Notes: generated by a model from the letters alone, not told the origin. Shown: positions 43,168 to 53,546, counted from the first letter of the stretch. The stretch is 64,000 nucleotides of DNA from Phytophthora colocasiae (GCA_018806915.1 JAGKQI010000022.1:124001-188000), one strand, 5' to 3'. Program-made: numbers and translations.

Positions 43168-44028
43168 ATGCTAAGCGAGACCTTGCTTAACGACCCCGTT
43201 CTTACGATCATGCCTGAAGTCCGCCAGATCGGTAACCTCACCGGCCCAGTGTCGAAACCCCGGACTAGCTCGGACCGCCTGAACGCGGTGAAGATTCTAC
43301 TTGATCTGCTCCAAGAGGCCGGTTTAGTGGCTGGAGAATTCGACCCAAACTCTCTATTTGACCTGGAACTGGAAGCGATTCAGTATGCAACCCATGACCT
43401 ATTCAACTCTCTCAAAGTCTTGGTCGGCGAACGCCCACTGACGCCCGATCTAGGTTATCAGACTGGATCGTCATGCTACGCGTCAGCGACCTCGGAACCA
43501 GATTCCGACAGCCCGAGAAGGCTGCAACGCATGTCGTTAGGCCCCTCCGGTGCCAAATTTGTGAAATCGCGTATGAAGAAACAAGATACACGATCGATGG
43601 CCACGAAACAGGAGGCTAAGACACCAGATCAGCAACAAAAAACCCGGACCCCGACAGACCAGACCGCGCCGACGACTAATTCCACGGGATCGAGCAACAA
43701 GCTGGACGACTACTTTCAAATGGCGATGGATCGTTTCTTAAAAGAACGGAATCTCGCGACACCCCGATCGCCGATCAAAGGGGAGTTGGATGTTGAAATG
43801 GAGTCCGTTACGGCCTCGGATCCGGATGCATGGGAATACGATCCGGACGATATGGGCATACCAAGTTCCGGTGGACAGATGTCGAGCCGAGCAGCGATCG
43901 CATCCGCGGCGATCGGTCAAGAAGGATCGTCGATGATCCAGCGGGTCCGGATCTCAGCAATCTCAGATCTGAAAGATTTTGCGGGTAAAGATTCTGGACG
44001 AAGATCGCGCTCGGGCCTGGATCAGTAA
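43168..44028 (+). CDS. Gag N-terminal part (copy 2)
   Basis: This 286-residue ORF starts at an ATG. It has a folded-looking first part (LLDLLQEAGLVAGEFDPNSL), then a Gln/Thr/Lys-rich, disordered middle and an acidic stretch (DVEMESVTASDPDAWEYDPDD). It ends just before the gag core, which follows in other frames. Assignment to gag rests on its place in the element. Confidence 0.55.
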   Translation: MLSETLLNDPVLTIMPEVRQIGNLTGPVSKPRTSSDRLNAVKILLDLLQEAGLVAGEFDPNSLFDLELEAIQYATHDLFNSLKVLVGERPLTPDLGYQTGSSCYASATSEPDSDSPRRLQRMSLGPSGAKFVKSRMKKQDTRSMATKQEAKTPDQQQKTRTPTDQTAPTTNSTGSSNKLDDYFQMAMDRFLKERNLATPRSPIKGELDVEMESVTASDPDAWEYDPDDMGIPSSGGQMSSRAAIASAAIGQEGSSMIQRVRISAISDLKDFAGKDSGRRSRSGLDQ

Positions 44029-44040
44029 GGTCAAATCAGC

Positions 44041-44717
44041 GTTCCCAGCGTGATCAGGCTACGGAAGAAGAAAAATGCCTCACGTTTGCAGATCTGATGG
44101 TGGGACCGGCAAAGAACTGGTACAGGCAGCTCAGCTCGAACGACGAAAACCAAGTGGGCGGATCTGCTGGACAGTTTCCAGACCCAGTATTGTGGGTTGG
44201 GTATGTCGGTCGCGTGGCAATACTATCACGCTCGCAAGCGATCGGAAGAAACTCCCCTTGATTACCTCTACCGGCTCAACGTGGCGGCTTTACGTGCTAG
44301 ACTGAAGATCAGGATGGGAGCTCTAAGGCCCGCCGGGAACATGTAGACCACTACATCGAGACATTGGGAGATCCGGAGTTAGCTGATCGGCTGACCCTAC
44401 TCCGACTGAGCGACGTCGATGAACTGGAGGAGGTACTTCGTGCCCGGGAACGGGCGAAAAGCAGACAACGTAAATCTTCGTTCGGATCGAAGTACAGACA
44501 AAAGGCACCGGCCAGTGCCCCGGCGGCACTCCACCCGAGCGGTGGTACGGGCGATCAAGCTTCCAAGATCCGAGCTCGGAATCAGAGGAAGTATCCGGAT
44601 CGGACGGATCCGATTCTGAAGGCGATCTCCGGAGGATATATCTTGCCGCGTCGGAAGACAAGCAGATCGGCACTGGGGGCGTTCCCCACCAACAGGATCA
44701 GTCGCGATCGCAGGTGA
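44041..44717 (+). pseudogene. Gag core, frameshifted (copy 2)
   Basis: In one frame the DNA at about 44140-44320 encodes KWADLLDSFQTQYCGLG, then QYYHARKRSEETPLDYLYR and LNVAALRARLKI. This is the pattern of the retrotransposon gag domain (W--L---F---Y, E-PLDYLYRL). The following frame (44364-44717) continues with DPELADRLTLLRLSDVDELE and a basic tail. The two are separated by stops and a frame change. Confidence 0.7.
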
Positions 44718-45022
44718 ACGCGCAAGATCGAGGCCGGATCGCGGATCGCAGGGGTACGTCAGACCACGATCGAGGTCGCTGTTCACACTGTGGATCGCGG
44801 AAGCATACGGATCTGGACTGCTGGAGACGTCTAACTTGTGAAAAGTGCGGGAAGAGGGGTCACCCAACGGATCGCTGTCTGTATACCTGCCGTGGTTGTG
44901 GGGAGATCCATGAAGCTGGAGAATGCCCCATGGAAGAATTCTACAACCAGATCCGCAAAGTGGTACGACCCGACCCGACATGCCGGATTGTTCCCGAGAA
45001 GGTGGAGAAGATGTTAAACTAG
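44714..45022 (+). CDS. Gag nucleocapsid with three zinc knuckles (copy 2)
   Basis: This short ORF holds CSHCGSRKHTDLDC and CEKCGKRGHPTDRC, both CX2CX4HX4C, and a third, CRGCGEIHEAGEC (CX2CX3HX4C). Zinc knuckles bind element RNA for packaging. Most gypsy gags carry one or two. The ORF ends at 45022, before the protease. Confidence 0.8.
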   Translation: MNAQDRGRIADRRGTSDHDRGRCSHCGSRKHTDLDCWRRLTCEKCGKRGHPTDRCLYTCRGCGEIHEAGECPMEEFYNQIRKVVRPDPTCRIVPEKVEKMLN

Positions 45023-45148
45023 GACGCTCGCCGGTTTGGAAACCGGTACGAGCCGAGCGTTCTGAGTACTGCATCTATGCATATGTGAACAAGAAATCGA
45101 GAGATCCAAGATAGGGAGAATTCGGATCTGCGCGGTAATACATGTAAG

Positions 45149-45685
45149 TTGCATTCGTATACTGCTAAGATCGCGAGTCTTCCCCGGATCGATGAGTTCT
45201 CTCGATCTGGTGCGGAAGTGGCTCTGGATCTCAAGGAAGGAGAGTCCAGGGGGTATTGGAAATACCACGCACCCGGAAAATGGTTCCGCCAAGCCAAGAT
45301 CTCAGGCAAGATCAATCACGAAAGAGCGATCTTGCTCCTGGACTACTGGCGCCGAGGTATCCATCTTGGATACCGCTTTTGCTCGTAAGGTTGGGTGCCA
45401 CTTTGACACTAGTCAGAGACAGGAGTGTGTTGGGATCGGTGATAATGTGTACACCACCGAGGAAGAACGAGGATCAAGATCACGCTTGCGGGATACTTGG
45501 TCTACTTTTTCGATATTTGGATCGGGGATCTATCCGGGCAAGATGCGATCCTGGGTATGGATTTCATGATCCCGGCTGGAGTCCGGATGGATCTGGCGAA
45601 GGGATCGATGTGCTTACCTAATGAAGTGGGGATCCCACTTAGTGGTCGCAAGAGATTATACAGGGGAGAAGGTAAGATCGAGTAA
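45149..45685 (+). pseudogene. Aspartic protease, frameshifted (copy 2)
   Basis: The active-site region reads TGAEVSILDTAFARKVGC in one frame; the expected Asp before TGAE is lost to an extra base near 45340. Its C-terminal part is in another frame (GQDAILGMDFMIPAGVRMDL), which is typical of gypsy proteases. It would cut the gag-pol polyprotein. Confidence 0.7.
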
Positions 45686-45687
45686 AA

Positions 45688-46765
45688 TTGGAGGAAGATC
45701 TACATATCCCAGTTGGGGATCTGGAAGAGATCGCATCGAGAGTGAAATTATCGGCGACAGAAAAATTGTGGTGGGTGACCAGAGGCGACCAATGGGTACC
45801 TACAGTGGTGAATGGACCCGGCCGAACTCGGTACTTAGTGATCACGAATTTGAGCGAGAAGATTTTACGACTGGATCACAGATTACATGTTGGAATGGTA
45901 CTTGATCAGGAAAAAGTGCCTCGATTCCCGGGTTTGTGTCGATCGGATCCCGACGTTACATGGAGTGGCAGAATCTAGCTCTAGAAGCGACTGTGGACGC
46001 AAGACCAGAACCTCAGGAATCCGTGGAGATCCCCTTACCGTCGGTCGAACGGCCGACCCTACGTTACGCCGCGATCCATACTCCGCCGAGGTGGGGCAAC
46101 CAGGACCGACCCTGATCCTGCACCAATATCGACACCGGAACCGCGATCACCAACCGATACAGCCGAAGTCAAGGTCGCATTCATCGATCCCCAACCCGGA
46201 TCCCATGGATACCCCACCGATCACGATCAGTTCCGACAAGACCCCGAGTGGCGAAGCTGGGGCGGTGAGACTGAGACGAATGAGAGCTTGCCAGATCAGG
46301 CCCCAGATCGGACCAGATCGGACATGCGAAGAAGAGATCGAGGAAAAACAGAAAAACCAGATTTTCAAATCGAGATCAAACATGAATCCGACGCCGATGC
46401 CGTCCCCAGGGTTAAAGACACCCCGATCTTGACAGCCAAGGACGATAGGCTGCGTGATCAATCAACGGATGAACCGGATCCGACATCTCTAAAGGGATCG
46501 AGAACGCTGATCAGACCCCACTTTACACGAAAGTGGTGATTTTTCGACCGAAGATCTAGCCGATAATCTCGCAGTAGTACCAGAGATCCAGATCTCCACC
46601 ACCGAAGAAGTCAGGATTGAAGATCTGCAAGTAGGGAATCCGGGATCGGCTACCCCGGAGGAGATCGAGAAACTTCGACAGATTATTTGGAAGAAGCGAC
46701 ATCTCCTGATCGGAAAGGGAAACGCACTTCCTCCAGCGGCCAAGGGTGTTATATGCGATATCGAC
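45688..46765 (+). other. Protease-RT linker region (copy 2)
   Basis: Open pieces of frame (45688-45978, 45887-46432) lie where pol would be continuous. The first is VTRGDQWVPTVVNGPGR-like sequence joined to the end of protease. The second is Pro/Thr-rich. Short frame changes interrupt it. No catalytic domain is seen. Confidence 0.5.
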
Positions 46766-47452
46766 GTGGGTGATGCAAAGCCGATCGCACAACGAGTCCG
46801 AAAGGTGGCGCCACAGTTTCGCGAGAAAGTATCGGATCTTATCAAAGGACTCCTAGCTGCCAAGATCATTCGGCCATCGACATCGCCATGGGCATCTCCG
46901 ATCGTGGTGATCATCAAGAAGAACGGTGTAGACATCCGACTATGTATCGATTATCGGCTGGTGAACGGTCTCACAAGGCTGATGATCTACCCGATGCCTC
47001 TGATCAATGACCTGCTAGAAGATCTTGACAAGGTTCTGTGGTATTGTATATTAGACATGGCGAGTGGATTCTGGGTCGTATCAATGACCGATCGAGCTCG
47101 CGCGATCTCGGCTTTCATCACTCCATTTGGCCTTTTCGAGTGGAATCGCATGCCGTTCGGGCTGAAGAACGCCCCTCAGATCTATCAACGTCTTGTAGAC
47201 AATGCCCTATATGGATTTTTGAAGATCTCCCAGTCCGGAGATGTGGAAGGCTCTGCGGATGTGTTCGAATCAGGGATCCCGGAAGATCCCGGTCGTCCGT
47301 CGGTGCTAGGTCGGAGATCATACATCGACGATATCTTGATCACGGCTGGATCATGGGATCAAATGTGCGATCGGGTGGAAGGCCTATTGGAGGCCTGCGA
47401 TAAGTGGAATCTCTCGATCAGTGTGGCAAAAGAGCTTCTGGGGCATGGATAA
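46766..47452 (+). CDS. Reverse transcriptase palm and fingers (copy 2)
   Basis: The RT blocks are in order: KIIRPSTSPWASPIVVIIKK, RLCIDYRLVNGLT, PMPLINDLLEDL, CILDMASGFWV, FEWNRMPFGLKNAPQIYQRL and SYIDDILITAG. The box is YIDD with both Asp residues. Between LYGF and YIDD there is an extra stretch of ~40 residues (containing DVFESGIPEDPGR and SVLGRRS) where most gypsy RTs have about 10. The frame ends shortly after the palm at 47452; the thumb is in other frames. Confidence 0.88.
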   Translation: MGDAKPIAQRVRKVAPQFREKVSDLIKGLLAAKIIRPSTSPWASPIVVIIKKNGVDIRLCIDYRLVNGLTRLMIYPMPLINDLLEDLDKVLWYCILDMASGFWVVSMTDRARAISAFITPFGLFEWNRMPFGLKNAPQIYQRLVDNALYGFLKISQSGDVEGSADVFESGIPEDPGRPSVLGRRSYIDDILITAGSWDQMCDRVEGLLEACDKWNLSISVAKELLGHG

Positions 47453-48330
47453 GGTGGAATATCTCGGACACAAAGTGTCGATCGATGGATTGAGGCAAAC
47501 CCGAAGGACCTGAAGTCTCTGACGGATCTACCATTCCCTGGATCACTCCTGATCCATGCAATCGTTCCTTGGAAGTTTGAATTACTATAGTCGGTTCATC
47601 GAGGATTATGCGATCTATGCATCGGTCCTATATGAACTACGTGAGGTGGAGTTCGCAGAACTGAAGAAGCGACCAGATCTACGAAAGATCATGGATAGCA
47701 TGGACCTGATCACTCAAGATCCCGTCGCGCTTAAGTCGGATCGGGATAGATCGCTAGATATCCCGACTCAAAGAAGCGATAGTACAACGGATCCTGACTT
47801 GGGGGCGATGTCTTCACCCTGTTCAAGCGAGATCGGAACCAACCTGGGCCTAAGACTGGTGACGAGAGAGGTGGGGTAGGGGCATACAGGGCGTTTACAG
47901 CCTTGAAGACCAAGATCGCGTCGACCCGATCCTTCGCCACTTCGACACGACGAAGTTACCCGTGGTGATCGTGTACGCGCTGAAGTGACTGGGCGATTTC
48001 CGCCGCACTAATGCAGGAACACGACCAGATCTATCACCCGGTCGCGTTTGCCAGCCGAACCTTGAAGACCAACGAGCTGAATTATAATGTTGCCGAAAGG
48101 AGGTGTTAGCTCTACTTCGGATCTTGGATCTACACTACACCTTGTTGGTGGGACGTCGGATCAAGGTCCTAACCCGACACTCGACGCTTGCCTGGCTGTT
48201 CAAGTCTGCCGGCCTCCAGGACGTCTGGGACAATGGTCTGCTCTTCTGTCCCCGTGGACACTCGAGATCACGAAGTGTACGAAGGGGAGGATGAAATACT
48301 GGGGGCGATCGCAGCTAACACCTTAACGCC
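47453..48330 (+). pseudogene. RT thumb and gypsy-type RNase H, frameshifted (copy 2)
   Basis: The pieces, in different frames, include VEYLGHKVS, MQSFLGSLNYYSRFIEDYA, then a non-conserved insert with many Asp/Ser, then AISAALMQEHDQIYHPVAFASR and VLTRHSTLAWL. These are the usual RT connection and RNase H motifs of gypsy elements. Stops and frame changes break the order. Confidence 0.75.
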
Positions 48331-48398
48331 CCGATCGGGAGATCGACGAAGCTCTGATCGCGATCGCGCCGCGAAAGGAGCCAAAACGTCGGATCCAG

Positions 48399-49016
48399 AT
48401 GCCGATCCCCACTGTAGACCCAGATGAGGAGTTGTGGGTTATAAGTTTCGACGGATCGGCACGCGTGAAACGAGGAGGAGGCGCTTTCAGCGCGATCGTG
48501 TGGAGTTTACCAGAGTGGAAGGTGATCAAGGCTAGATCGGATTATGCTGAAAGCCTCACTGTCAATGAAGCGGAATACCGTGGACTCTTGCTAGGTCTTG
48601 GCATGATCGCACAGTTAGAACGCCGCCGTTTGGTCGTTTGTGGCGATTCGAATCTGGTAATCCGACAAGTCCGGGGCGAGATCGACTGCAAGGCGCCAGA
48701 ATTGACGCTACTGAAACAGAAGGTGCTAGATCACTTGCGGAATTGGGGAGATCACGAGCTGGTCCATGTGAAGAGAGACTGGAATGGGAGCGCAGATAGC
48801 TTGGCGAGTGCCGCGCTGCAGCGAGGAAGCGGGATCGAAGTCCACGATGAGACAGATCGATGCGATCTGATCACCCTGAATCGGCTTAATGAGGTGTTGA
48901 TCCCTCGAGTTGAAGATCGATCTGTGCAAGTGTCGGCAGTAGCCACGCGTGCAGCCCGAGCGCGACCTGGCGCCGCTGTCTTGCGAGAAGGAACTGATCC
49001 GGGAGATGCGGGTTGA
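48399..49016 (+). CDS. Additional archaea-like RNase H (copy 2)
   Basis: A second RNase H follows the gypsy one. Its likely catalytic residues are D18 (SFDGSA), E59 (NEAEYRG), D83 (CGDSNLV) and D133 (NGSADSLA). The pattern SFDGSAR-KRGGGAF and LLLGL--A is that of RNase HI from archaea and of the extra RNase H reported for some plant and oomycete gypsy elements. It would remove RNA from RNA-DNA hybrids during reverse transcription. The last ~60 residues overlap the integrase ORF in another frame. Confidence 0.85.
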   Translation: MPIPTVDPDEELWVISFDGSARVKRGGGAFSAIVWSLPEWKVIKARSDYAESLTVNEAEYRGLLLGLGMIAQLERRRLVVCGDSNLVIRQVRGEIDCKAPELTLLKQKVLDHLRNWGDHELVHVKRDWNGSADSLASAALQRGSGIEVHDETDRCDLITLNRLNEVLIPRVEDRSVQVSAVATRAARARPGAAVLREGTDPGDAG

Positions 49017-50013
49017 TCGGATCAGGCGAGCCCAGGACGAGGAGGTCTGGATCGCAGGACTAAAGAAGTACCTGGCTGGGCAGATCGCGGATCTTACTCG
49101 AGCCGAATCCGGATCCTACGCCAAGATCGCCTCCGAGTACGAGGTAGATGAACAAGATCTGTTGTTTTACTGCCCACCAGGACCGAGATCAAGAGGTGAT
49201 CGCGATCGCCTGATGAGACTTGTAGTTCCAGAAACGCTACAGCAGGATGTCCTCCACCACTATCATACGACTCTGGAAGGAGGACATCAGGGGATCGGAC
49301 GCACTTATCAGCGGATCCGAGATCATTTCCACTGGAGGGGATTATATCGGAGCGTGCAGCGATACGTAGGCGAGTGTGTAGATTGTGAGACCGGGAAGGG
49401 GAGACCCACGATCCGGGGCGAGTCGCCGGGGAATCTGCAAGCGACATACCCATTCCAGGTCATAGCAATGGATCACATACCTTCTCTGCCCAGATCCAAC
49501 AAAGGCAACACCGAACTACTGATCTGGGTCGATCTGTTCACGGGATATGTGATCGCAAAGGCCAGTTCCTCCCGATCGGCCCAGACCGTCGCGGAATCTT
49601 ATGAAGAATGCGTGTTCCGCAGATTTGGTGCTAGCGAGATGATCAGGCACGATCGAGAACCGGGTTTCATGTCCGACTTCTTCAGATCGTTCAATAAGAT
49701 CCTGGGGCAGCGACAACGGGCGACGATGGCCTACCGGCCGCAAGCCAACGGGACTGCGGAACGGATGGTGCAAACGGCGACTAGGGCGATCAAGATGTAT
49801 GTTCAAGATCTCGATCAGAAGGACTGGGATGAATACGCGGAGAGACTGACGTTCGCCATTAATACGGCTCACGATCGGGTTCGGGGAGATACCCCTCATT
49901 ACCTGGTACATGGATGGAATCCGAGATCGACGTTGGAGGCAACGATCCCGATCGGATCGACCAGACGCCACGATCGCGATCCAAGACGGTGGAGGTATCG
50001 GGTTCAGAGATAA
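48949..50013 (+). CDS. Integrase zinc module and catalytic core (copy 2)
   Basis: It has the HHCC module (HYHTTLEGGHQGIGRTYQ ... CVDCETGKG) and the retroviral integrase core with Asp in AMDHIP, Asp in RHDREPGFMSDFF and Glu in ANGTAERMVQ. It inserts element DNA into the genome. The frame stops at 50013 within a GATC-rich stretch, before the GPY/F and chromodomain part that continues at 50146. Confidence 0.9.
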   Translation: MQPERDLAPLSCEKELIREMRVDRIRRAQDEEVWIAGLKKYLAGQIADLTRAESGSYAKIASEYEVDEQDLLFYCPPGPRSRGDRDRLMRLVVPETLQQDVLHHYHTTLEGGHQGIGRTYQRIRDHFHWRGLYRSVQRYVGECVDCETGKGRPTIRGESPGNLQATYPFQVIAMDHIPSLPRSNKGNTELLIWVDLFTGYVIAKASSSRSAQTVAESYEECVFRRFGASEMIRHDREPGFMSDFFRSFNKILGQRQRATMAYRPQANGTAERMVQTATRAIKMYVQDLDQKDWDEYAERLTFAINTAHDRVRGDTPHYLVHGWNPRSTLEATIPIGSTRRHDRDPRRWRYRVQR

Positions 50014-50145
50014 TACCAGCAGTCGCGAGAGCAGGTCAACGCTAGACTACGAGAGGCGATTGCAGATCGAGCCGATCGGCACAATGAGGATGTCGATCCG
50101 CATCAGATCGAAGCTGGATCACGAGTTTGGCTATACCTAGATCGT

Positions 50146-50628
50146 GTGAAGGAAGGGTATGCACGTAAACTCGCTCACCTTTGGCACGGCCCGTTCCGTG
50201 TTGCAGAGAAGCTCAACGAATTCACGATCAAGCTGGAGATCGCGGGATCTGATTACCATATCTTTCCAGTGGTCCATGTTTCTAAGCTAAAGCTGGTGCG
50301 GAATTTTCCGGATCGACCGCGGGTCGAGTTGACTGTGGATGAAGCAGATCGGCTAGATTTCGATGAGATCCTCCTTCCGGAGGACAGTTGGGTCCCAGAT
50401 CTGGATGCCGACGAGTACGAGGTCGAACGGATCTCGGACATGCGAAGTGGGAAACGGACTCGCTACGGCCGGATCTATCGTGAATTCCTGGTGCACTGGG
50501 TCGGTTATGATGAACCAACTTGGGTCGACGAAGCTGATCTTAACTGTGAAGCCATACTGAGCGCGTTCCTACGTGATCATGCTAACCGAAATCGGTTTGG
50601 CGTGATGCAGTCGCACGAAGAGGTGTAG
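50146..50628 (+). CDS. Integrase C-terminus with chromodomain (copy 2)
   Basis: LAHLWHGPFRV is the GPY/F module. PVVHVSKLK is the conserved strand after it. YEVERISDMR, REFLVHWVGYDEPTWVDEAD and AILSAFLRDH form a chromodomain with the expected aromatic positions. Chromodomains bind methylated histone tails and steer insertion into heterochromatin. The ORF ends pol of copy 2; the antisense gene begins ~370 bp beyond. Confidence 0.88.
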   Translation: MKEGYARKLAHLWHGPFRVAEKLNEFTIKLEIAGSDYHIFPVVHVSKLKLVRNFPDRPRVELTVDEADRLDFDEILLPEDSWVPDLDADEYEVERISDMRSGKRTRYGRIYREFLVHWVGYDEPTWVDEADLNCEAILSAFLRDHANRNRFGVMQSHEEV

Positions 50629-51002
50629 ACGCAGAGAAGGCGACGTGACCGGGTCACAACGCCGAGATCGCGGATGCTGATCTGGATGTCTATCTGGATC
50701 GGATGTGGAGATTTTATATTTTTCGTGGAGATTTTATATTTTTCTTGTATATGCATGTGAAACCGGAGTGATTGGATGGAAGGTGTGGAGATTTCGAAAG
50801 ATGCTAAGTGGGATCGAAACTGTGGAGTAAGTATGGAGAAGAACGCTGGTTTTGAATCTGGAAAGATTACGTGGAATTGAAAAGAGGCTAGGCTGGAGTC
50901 AGGATCGCGTGGCGAAGTACCGGATCGTGATAGAGAATATGTAAGCGTGCTGACCGACTCCGGGCTCAGCTGATCACCTCCGGACTGGTCGAGATCGCGG
51001 GA
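50629..51002 (+). other. Spacer between pol and the antisense gene (copy 2)
   Basis: It contains the direct repeat gtggagattttatatttttc, twice at about 50705-50745, and the tatatgcatgtg sequence shared with the first bases of the window. It would hold the 3' ends of both the sense and antisense transcripts. No coding potential is seen. Confidence 0.5.
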
Positions 51003-51770
51003 TCAGGGAGTCCCAGGAGGTGTAGGTGGAGCAGGCGGGTTAAACTTGTTTTCGAGCCGTGGGATCTGCCGGGACGGGTGATCTGCCGGCCGATCGCGGT
51101 AATGGTTGCGCCAAGGGTCCTCCTGATCGCATTCTGCCAACGCAGAGATCAGATCGGTGGGCTCCGGTCGGTTCAGAGTCGGCTGGGCCAGGTTAGCCAT
51201 TCAGGAGGCCGATCCGGGGTACCAGTATACCCGATCACGGATAGTAGGGAAGTGCAGGAAGTAGGGATCGAGCAGAAGATCGATGTCCACCCACATCGCC
51301 CTCATCATGGGCAGGAATCGTCCCAACAGCAGCCGCCAACGTTCTCCGGTACGGCTACGCCGTTGCCGACGCTCGAGGTAATACCGACGGAGATCAGGAT
51401 CAGCTTCATACATCGCCTTCGTGATCTCGAGATAATGGGTCGATTCCCAGTAGGCCTGCAGGTGATCTGACTCGAAGGCGGCGTAGGCATCCGCGATCTG
51501 CCCCAGCATGGTTTCAGCACGACGAAGTAGACCGAGATCGAAGGTGAGGGGGGCCGGTCGGTTGCGGAGCACCTCCCAAGGTCGGGTAGCAAGTAGGGCC
51601 TGCACGTTGGGCCCAGTGATCAGGCTAGCCAACCAACCGACCCCGGCTCGGGAAGGGCGATTAGCCGGTGATCTCGCGGGGTAGAGGAATCCGGGAGGTA
51701 GCAGCCTCTTGGACAATGTGGAAGGATCATACCGACGATCGCCAAAGTTCCGACGAACATCGGATCCCAC
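51003..51770 (-). pseudogene. Antisense gene, C-terminal globular domain (copy 2)
   Basis: This is the counterpart of 261-1100 in copy 1: PLTFDLGLLRRAETML, YWESTHYLEITKAM, YYLERRQRRSRTGERWR, DLLLDPYFLHFP and KFNPP. The frame is continuous except for one TGA at 51203-51201, after WYPGSAS, at a place where copy 1 has Arg; a CGA to TGA change would do it. The homologous sequence carries on upstream (LHPPLFAISSSIPGYANVRQF, 51780-51850) in another frame. Function unknown. Confidence 0.6.
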
Positions 51771-52167
51771 GGGAAGACATCACCAGCCGCAAACTGCCGG
51801 ACGTTCGCATACCCGGGAATAGACGAGCTGATCGCGAACAGGGGAGGGTGCAGCTGGGGGCGTGGCGAGCCGCCGGGAGAGCCGCCACCCGGAGATCCCC
51901 ACCGGGAGGGCTCCCGCCAGCTGGACTACCCCTCGGGGACCCTGAGGAGAAGTGATCGGAGTCTGTGGGAACTGCCGCCCGGAGGTGTCGGCTGCGCCGG
52001 AGGCGTCGATGGAGCAGGCCCCCTTGATCACCGGATGCTGGAGGAGGATTTCCATGCCGGCGGTGCCACGACAGCGATCGGAGTATCGTAGCCGAAGAGC
52101 GTCGTCGGATCCAGCGCCAGAATCCTCCGCGTCATCGTCATGCTCTGGATCGGGTTTACGTTTGGAC

Positions 52168-52662
52168 CTATCCGAGCCACCCTTCTTCCGGGGAAGGTGC
52201 TTCCACGGTCACTTGCGAGGTGGCCTGGGTGCGATCTGCTTCCTCCGCATCCGGCCCAGTCGGGATCGCGGGTTCAGGACCCAGATCGAAGGGGTCTGGG
52301 CTTTCCTCGTGCTTTTCTTCGAGCTCGGTCGCCTGGGCCTGGCCACCGGGTTGGTCTCCAGCGGGAACATCAGGTAGGGCCGCGTCGTGATCGGCCGGGG
52401 GAGGCTCCGTCCGCGAGGTCTTGTGCGGGGGCGATGTAGCAGGAGATGGGGGCGGACTGAGAGCACGTTTGACCCCCCGTTCATCTTGAGCAGCGCGGAG
52501 CCGAGACACCATTTCGGTCAGGACGTTGGTGGTCGCCATTACGTCACCTTCTGCCTGATCGTAGTTCTCCTGCAATGCCTGAAGACTCGCTTCTAACTCC
52601 TGCACTTCGGCATGGGTACCGATCAGATCATCCTCTACGACAAACAGAATATGAGTGATCAT
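52168..52662 (-). CDS. Antisense gene, middle part (copy 2)
   Basis: A 164-residue open frame has a heptad-like start (EVQELEASLQALQENYDQAE) and an acidic, Pro-rich end, like the linker of copy 1. It connects the coiled coil upstream with the globular part downstream, but in a different frame from each. Confidence 0.45.
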   Translation of the reverse strand: MITHILFVVEDDLIGTHAEVQELEASLQALQENYDQAEGDVMATTNVLTEMVSRLRAAQDERGVKRALSPPPSPATSPPHKTSRTEPPPADHDAALPDVPAGDQPGGQAQATELEEKHEESPDPFDLGPEPAIPTGPDAEEADRTQATSQVTVEAPSPEEGWLG

Positions 52663-52874
52663 GGTCAGGTGGAGGGGATCTAGACTATATGCGCACCTGG
52701 ACGAGTGGATCGTTGTCGCTCGGCGCTGAGATCCGCCTGTGCTCTGTCCCGATCTGCGAACGCTTGGTCTCGTTCCACGAGTAGGCGATCCCGCTCCGAA
52801 GTGACTCGGTTCCAGTTCCGGAGTTAGCGTGGGCGAGTTGATCGGTGGCTGGTCACGTTCACCAGCGATACTGG

Positions 52875-53546
52875 TCAGGAAGCGATCGCTCGGGCGGAGT
52901 CCGCCAAGGCTCGATCTCGCTCAGCCAGGGCCAATCGGGTGGGAGCCCCTGTCGAAGGCGTGGGGCTGGAATCCAGTTGGAGATGTGCAAGATCAGCCGA
53001 GATCCGGTTGTAGCTGGCCTTGGCAGTGATGGAGTCTTGCTTCGCCTCAGCCAGATCGCAAGCATGGATCCGGGCTTCCGCCTGGAGATCCTGGATCTCG
53101 TTGGTGGCTTGTTCCACCTCTTCGGTCAGACGATCCCTGTCCTCTGTAGCTCGATCTAGGTCTGCCTGGGCAGAGTTGAGACGCCGCGCGAACTCGTCGC
53201 GTTCCGATCGGAGCTGGTGAACCTGCATACGCAATCCATCGAGATCAGAGGCTTCCTCCGCGAGATCAGCGATCTCGCGCTCCAGACGCGCAATCTCGCT
53301 CTGCTGGTCTGCCCGGAACCGCTCCATGGCGTCGACATGCGCCCGAAGTTCCATGGCTTCACGACTTAGTTGATCACGTTCGCGCACCAGGCGATCCCAC
53401 CCTGGACTGCCCGGCACCGGCCCAGCCTCATCGGATGAGAGCGGGCGTGCGTGGTCTGGAGCCGGACCCGACGAACGTCGCGAGATGTCGGAATGGGGAG
53501 ATGGCGGACCGTAGGGGGATCTTGGGTAATCGGTAGGTGTAGGCAA
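52875..53546 (-). CDS. Antisense gene, N-terminal coiled coil (copy 2)
   Basis: A Pro/Ser-rich start is followed by a strong coiled coil (DRLVRERDQLSREAMELRAH, ERFRADQQSEIARLEREI). It matches 2196-3074 of copy 1 in the ERFR-DQ region. The frame opens at a TTG; an ATG at 53581 in another frame, ~80 nt below the promoter-like element, is a better candidate start if one base is missing. The gene runs toward pol. Confidence 0.55.
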   Translation of the reverse strand: MPTPTDYPRSPYGPPSPHSDISRRSSGPAPDHARPLSSDEAGPVPGSPGWDRLVRERDQLSREAMELRAHVDAMERFRADQQSEIARLEREIADLAEEASDLDGLRMQVHQLRSERDEFARRLNSAQADLDRATEDRDRLTEEVEQATNEIQDLQAEARIHACDLAEAKQDSITAKASYNRISADLAHLQLDSSPTPSTGAPTRLALAERDRALADSARAIAS

